Assembly (NCBI GenBank): GCA_021202305.1 | Contig: JAJQDG010000178.1 | Span: 1-7,275 of the forward strand | DNA: 7,275 nucleotides | Reading direction: 5' to 3' | Origin: Candidatus Gastranaerophilales bacterium | GTDB taxonomy: Bacteria; Cyanobacteriota; Vampirovibrionia; Gastranaerophilales; Gastranaerophilaceae | Part shown: positions 6,256 through 7,275 of the stretch, in pieces | Position numbering within the stretch: the stretch's first letter is position 1 | Layout of the letters: the number at the start of each line of letters is the position of its first letter | Notes under the pieces: model-generated | The model's database searches: none | Told to the model about the DNA's origin: nothing | Seen by the model: the letters and a program-made list of their open reading frames with translations, nothing else | Program-made: the position numbers and the translations under genes

Positions 6256-6284
6256 ATACTAAAACAAACTATTACATATGTCAA
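6256..6284 (-). promoter_or_regulatory. Sigma70-like promoter (TTGACA - 17 - TAGTAT)
   Basis: On the minus strand, a perfect -35 hexamer TTGACA (6279-6284) and a -10 TAGTAT (6256-6261) are separated by exactly 17 bases. The expected start point is about 6248-6250, just before the Shine-Dalgarno of the 72-residue gene. AT-rich sequence directly upstream of -35 (6285-6302, minus strand reading AAAAATAAAA) could act as an UP element. This is the best promoter match in the window. It could serve the small gene alone or also ribE-ribBA. Confidence 0.75.
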
Positions 6285-6360
6285 GTTTTATTTTTAAAAA
6301 TAGGAAAACCGGCTAATAGAGTATTACGTACACTAATTATTTTATCAGGGCGGAGCTTGC

Positions 6361-6406
6361 AAAAAATCCGTGTTCATGACCGCGCAAAAAATTTATTTTA
6401 TTGCGC
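6361..6406 (-). terminator. Possible weak terminator after the protease gene
   Basis: On the minus strand a 6-bp inverted repeat GCGCAA/TTGCGC (6401-6406 with 6382-6387, 13-base loop) begins at the last codons of the protease gene. It is followed by a short imperfect GC stem (about 6368-6384) and a run of six T (6361-6366). The parts of an intrinsic terminator are present but the stem next to the T run is short and bulged, so the call is tentative. Confidence 0.3.
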
Positions 6407-7240
6407 ATAAATTTTTCTTACCGTATTAATATCCCTGTGCGAAAGCGTTGCGTTTCTGTAACTTTGAGTTGAATAGTACATAATATCGTTAATATTATCA
6501 CTGTGAGAAGCTATGCCTACGGCATGCCCGATTTCATGCAAAGTAATTGATAAAAGCTCGGAATTAGTGTACAGCCCGCCTTGCCCCGGCCTGTTTAAAG
6601 AAATTTTTATCCGGGCTTTTTTAAAATATTTTTTATTTGTTTTAGTATTTGTAATATATTCATAGTGCGTAATTCCCGCTTTATTACCGTCTAATCTTTC
6701 TGTATATGTGCAGGTTATATCCGCTTGATTTTCATTATATACCGTTATAAATCTGACATTTCCCTGACTTCTGTCCCAAATTGCAAAAGCATTTTTTAAT
6801 ATAGATTCTTTTCCGGTTTTTCCTTTGAAATAAACCTTAATTGAAGCGGGATTTTGCCATTTTATAACATCTTTAAGTTCATTATAATAATCCCCCCTGT
6901 CTTGACCTCTTGCATGATACATATCTTTTGAAAGAGCATTTAATTCCTGCAATTTTTTACTTGACAGTATGTAGGCATTTGATTTACTGTCTGTGCTTTG
7001 AATTATTTCTCTTAAAATGCTTTTTGCTTTTATAATTTGTTTTTCATTAGCAAGAGCCTGAGCATAGCAATATCTGATAATCGGCAAATTGTATTTTTGA
7101 TAAAGTTTCAAATAACATTGCGAAGTTTGCTCAATATGACACTTTTTTAATTGTTCATTTACTTCGCTTACATTGTAATTTGCGCAATAAGACGCATAGC
7201 ATATAAAAAGAAGCATGGCTAAAAGCAGATATTTTCTCAT
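6398..7240 (-). CDS. Secreted matrixin-like zinc metalloprotease
   Basis: The predicted product of 280 residues begins MRKYLLLAMLLFICYASYCA, a Sec-type signal peptide with cleavage likely near residues 15-20. No good lipobox is present. Residues of about 25-120 are helical, possibly TPR-like, with a CHIEQTSQC pair that could form a disulphide after export. The catalytic domain (about 125-280) ends in a metzincin site, HEIGHAVGIASHS: zinc ligands H235, H239 and H245 with catalytic E236, then the Met-turn IMYY with M254. The closing LSHRDINTVRKIYAQ matches the usual matrixin C-terminus. An exported, active protease is therefore expected; its target is unknown. I chose ATG at 7238-7240 over a TTG at 7265-7267 because it places the basic residues directly before the hydrophobic core. 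Neither start has a clear Shine-Dalgarno. The upstream neighbour lies outside the window. No propeptide cysteine switch is evident. Confidence 0.85.
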   Translation of the reverse strand: MRKYLLLAMLLFICYASYCANYNVSEVNEQLKKCHIEQTSQCYLKLYQKYNLPIIRYCYAQALANEKQIIKAKSILREIIQSTDSKSNAYILSSKKLQELNALSKDMYHARGQDRGDYYNELKDVIKWQNPASIKVYFKGKTGKESILKNAFAIWDRSQGNVRFITVYNENQADITCTYTERLDGNKAGITHYEYITNTKTNKKYFKKARIKISLNRPGQGGLYTNSELLSITLHEIGHAVGIASHSDNINDIMYYSTQSYRNATLSHRDINTVRKIYAQ

Positions 7241-7275
7241 AGAATATACTATATCTTTTTGACGCAAAATTAGCC

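Larger units (their letters stand above)
6235..6397. other. Intergenic region between the protease and the 72-residue gene
   Basis: No coding signal is seen. It holds the weak terminator, the TTGACA/TAGTAT promoter and Shine-Dalgarno listed separately, a perfect 14-bp AT palindrome at 6289-6302 next to the -35, and a TACGTA palindrome around 6326-6331 that could be part of an operator. No FMN riboswitch core is recognisable. Confidence 0.6.

Noticed and set aside
7198..7240. Lipoprotein signal in the protease
   Set aside because: The cysteines near the hydrophobic segment (in LFIC and ASYC) are not preceded by a proper small-residue lipobox; a Sec signal peptidase I substrate fits better.

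Overview
The window reads as a chromosomal piece of an AT-rich, Gram-negative-like bacterium in which every convincing gene lies on the minus strand. Lineage is inferred only from protein resemblance recalled from memory. The class V aminotransferase, the long SerA and the RibBA (with an RDHEGRGIGL GTP cyclohydrolase motif) look most like proteins of Cyanobacteria and their non-photosynthetic gut relatives (Vampirovibrionia/Melainabacteria, such as Gastranaerophilales). I see no photosynthesis gene. The assignment is a lean, not a demonstration.

In the direction of transcription (right to left) there are four blocks. (1) At 6398-7240 lies a secreted matrixin-type zinc metalloprotease with a signal peptide, a helical N-terminal region and an intact HExxHxxGxxH site. 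(2) At 6016-6234 lies a 72-residue orphan protein with one CxxC pair, preceded by a textbook sigma70-like promoter and a strong Shine-Dalgarno. (3) At 4083-5950 lies a riboflavin pair, ribE (riboflavin synthase) and ribBA (bifunctional entry enzyme), 14 bases apart. ribD and ribH are not in the window and no FMN riboswitch is visible. (4) At 381-4054 lies a tightly packed trio: a two-domain GNAT-like acetyltransferase, a class V (alanine-glyoxylate/serine-pyruvate type) aminotransferase, and serA. The last two overlap by four bases. A consensus extended -10 box sits on the ribBA stop codon and could start a separate transcript for this trio.

The logical core of the trio is the serine pathway. 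SerA oxidises 3-phosphoglycerate to 3-phosphohydroxypyruvate. The adjacent class V aminotransferase is a good candidate for the next transamination, or for glyoxylate/serine/alanine exchange. The acetyltransferase has no evident link to either neighbouring pathway.

The left 380 bases contain no convincing gene. They hold a distinctly GC-richer patch full of perfect inverted repeats, some of them interleaved. This is the least explained part of the window. Overall the content is mostly ordinary metabolism. The items most worth a second look are the repeat patch, the orphan 72-residue protein, the secreted protease and the aminotransferase-serA pairing.
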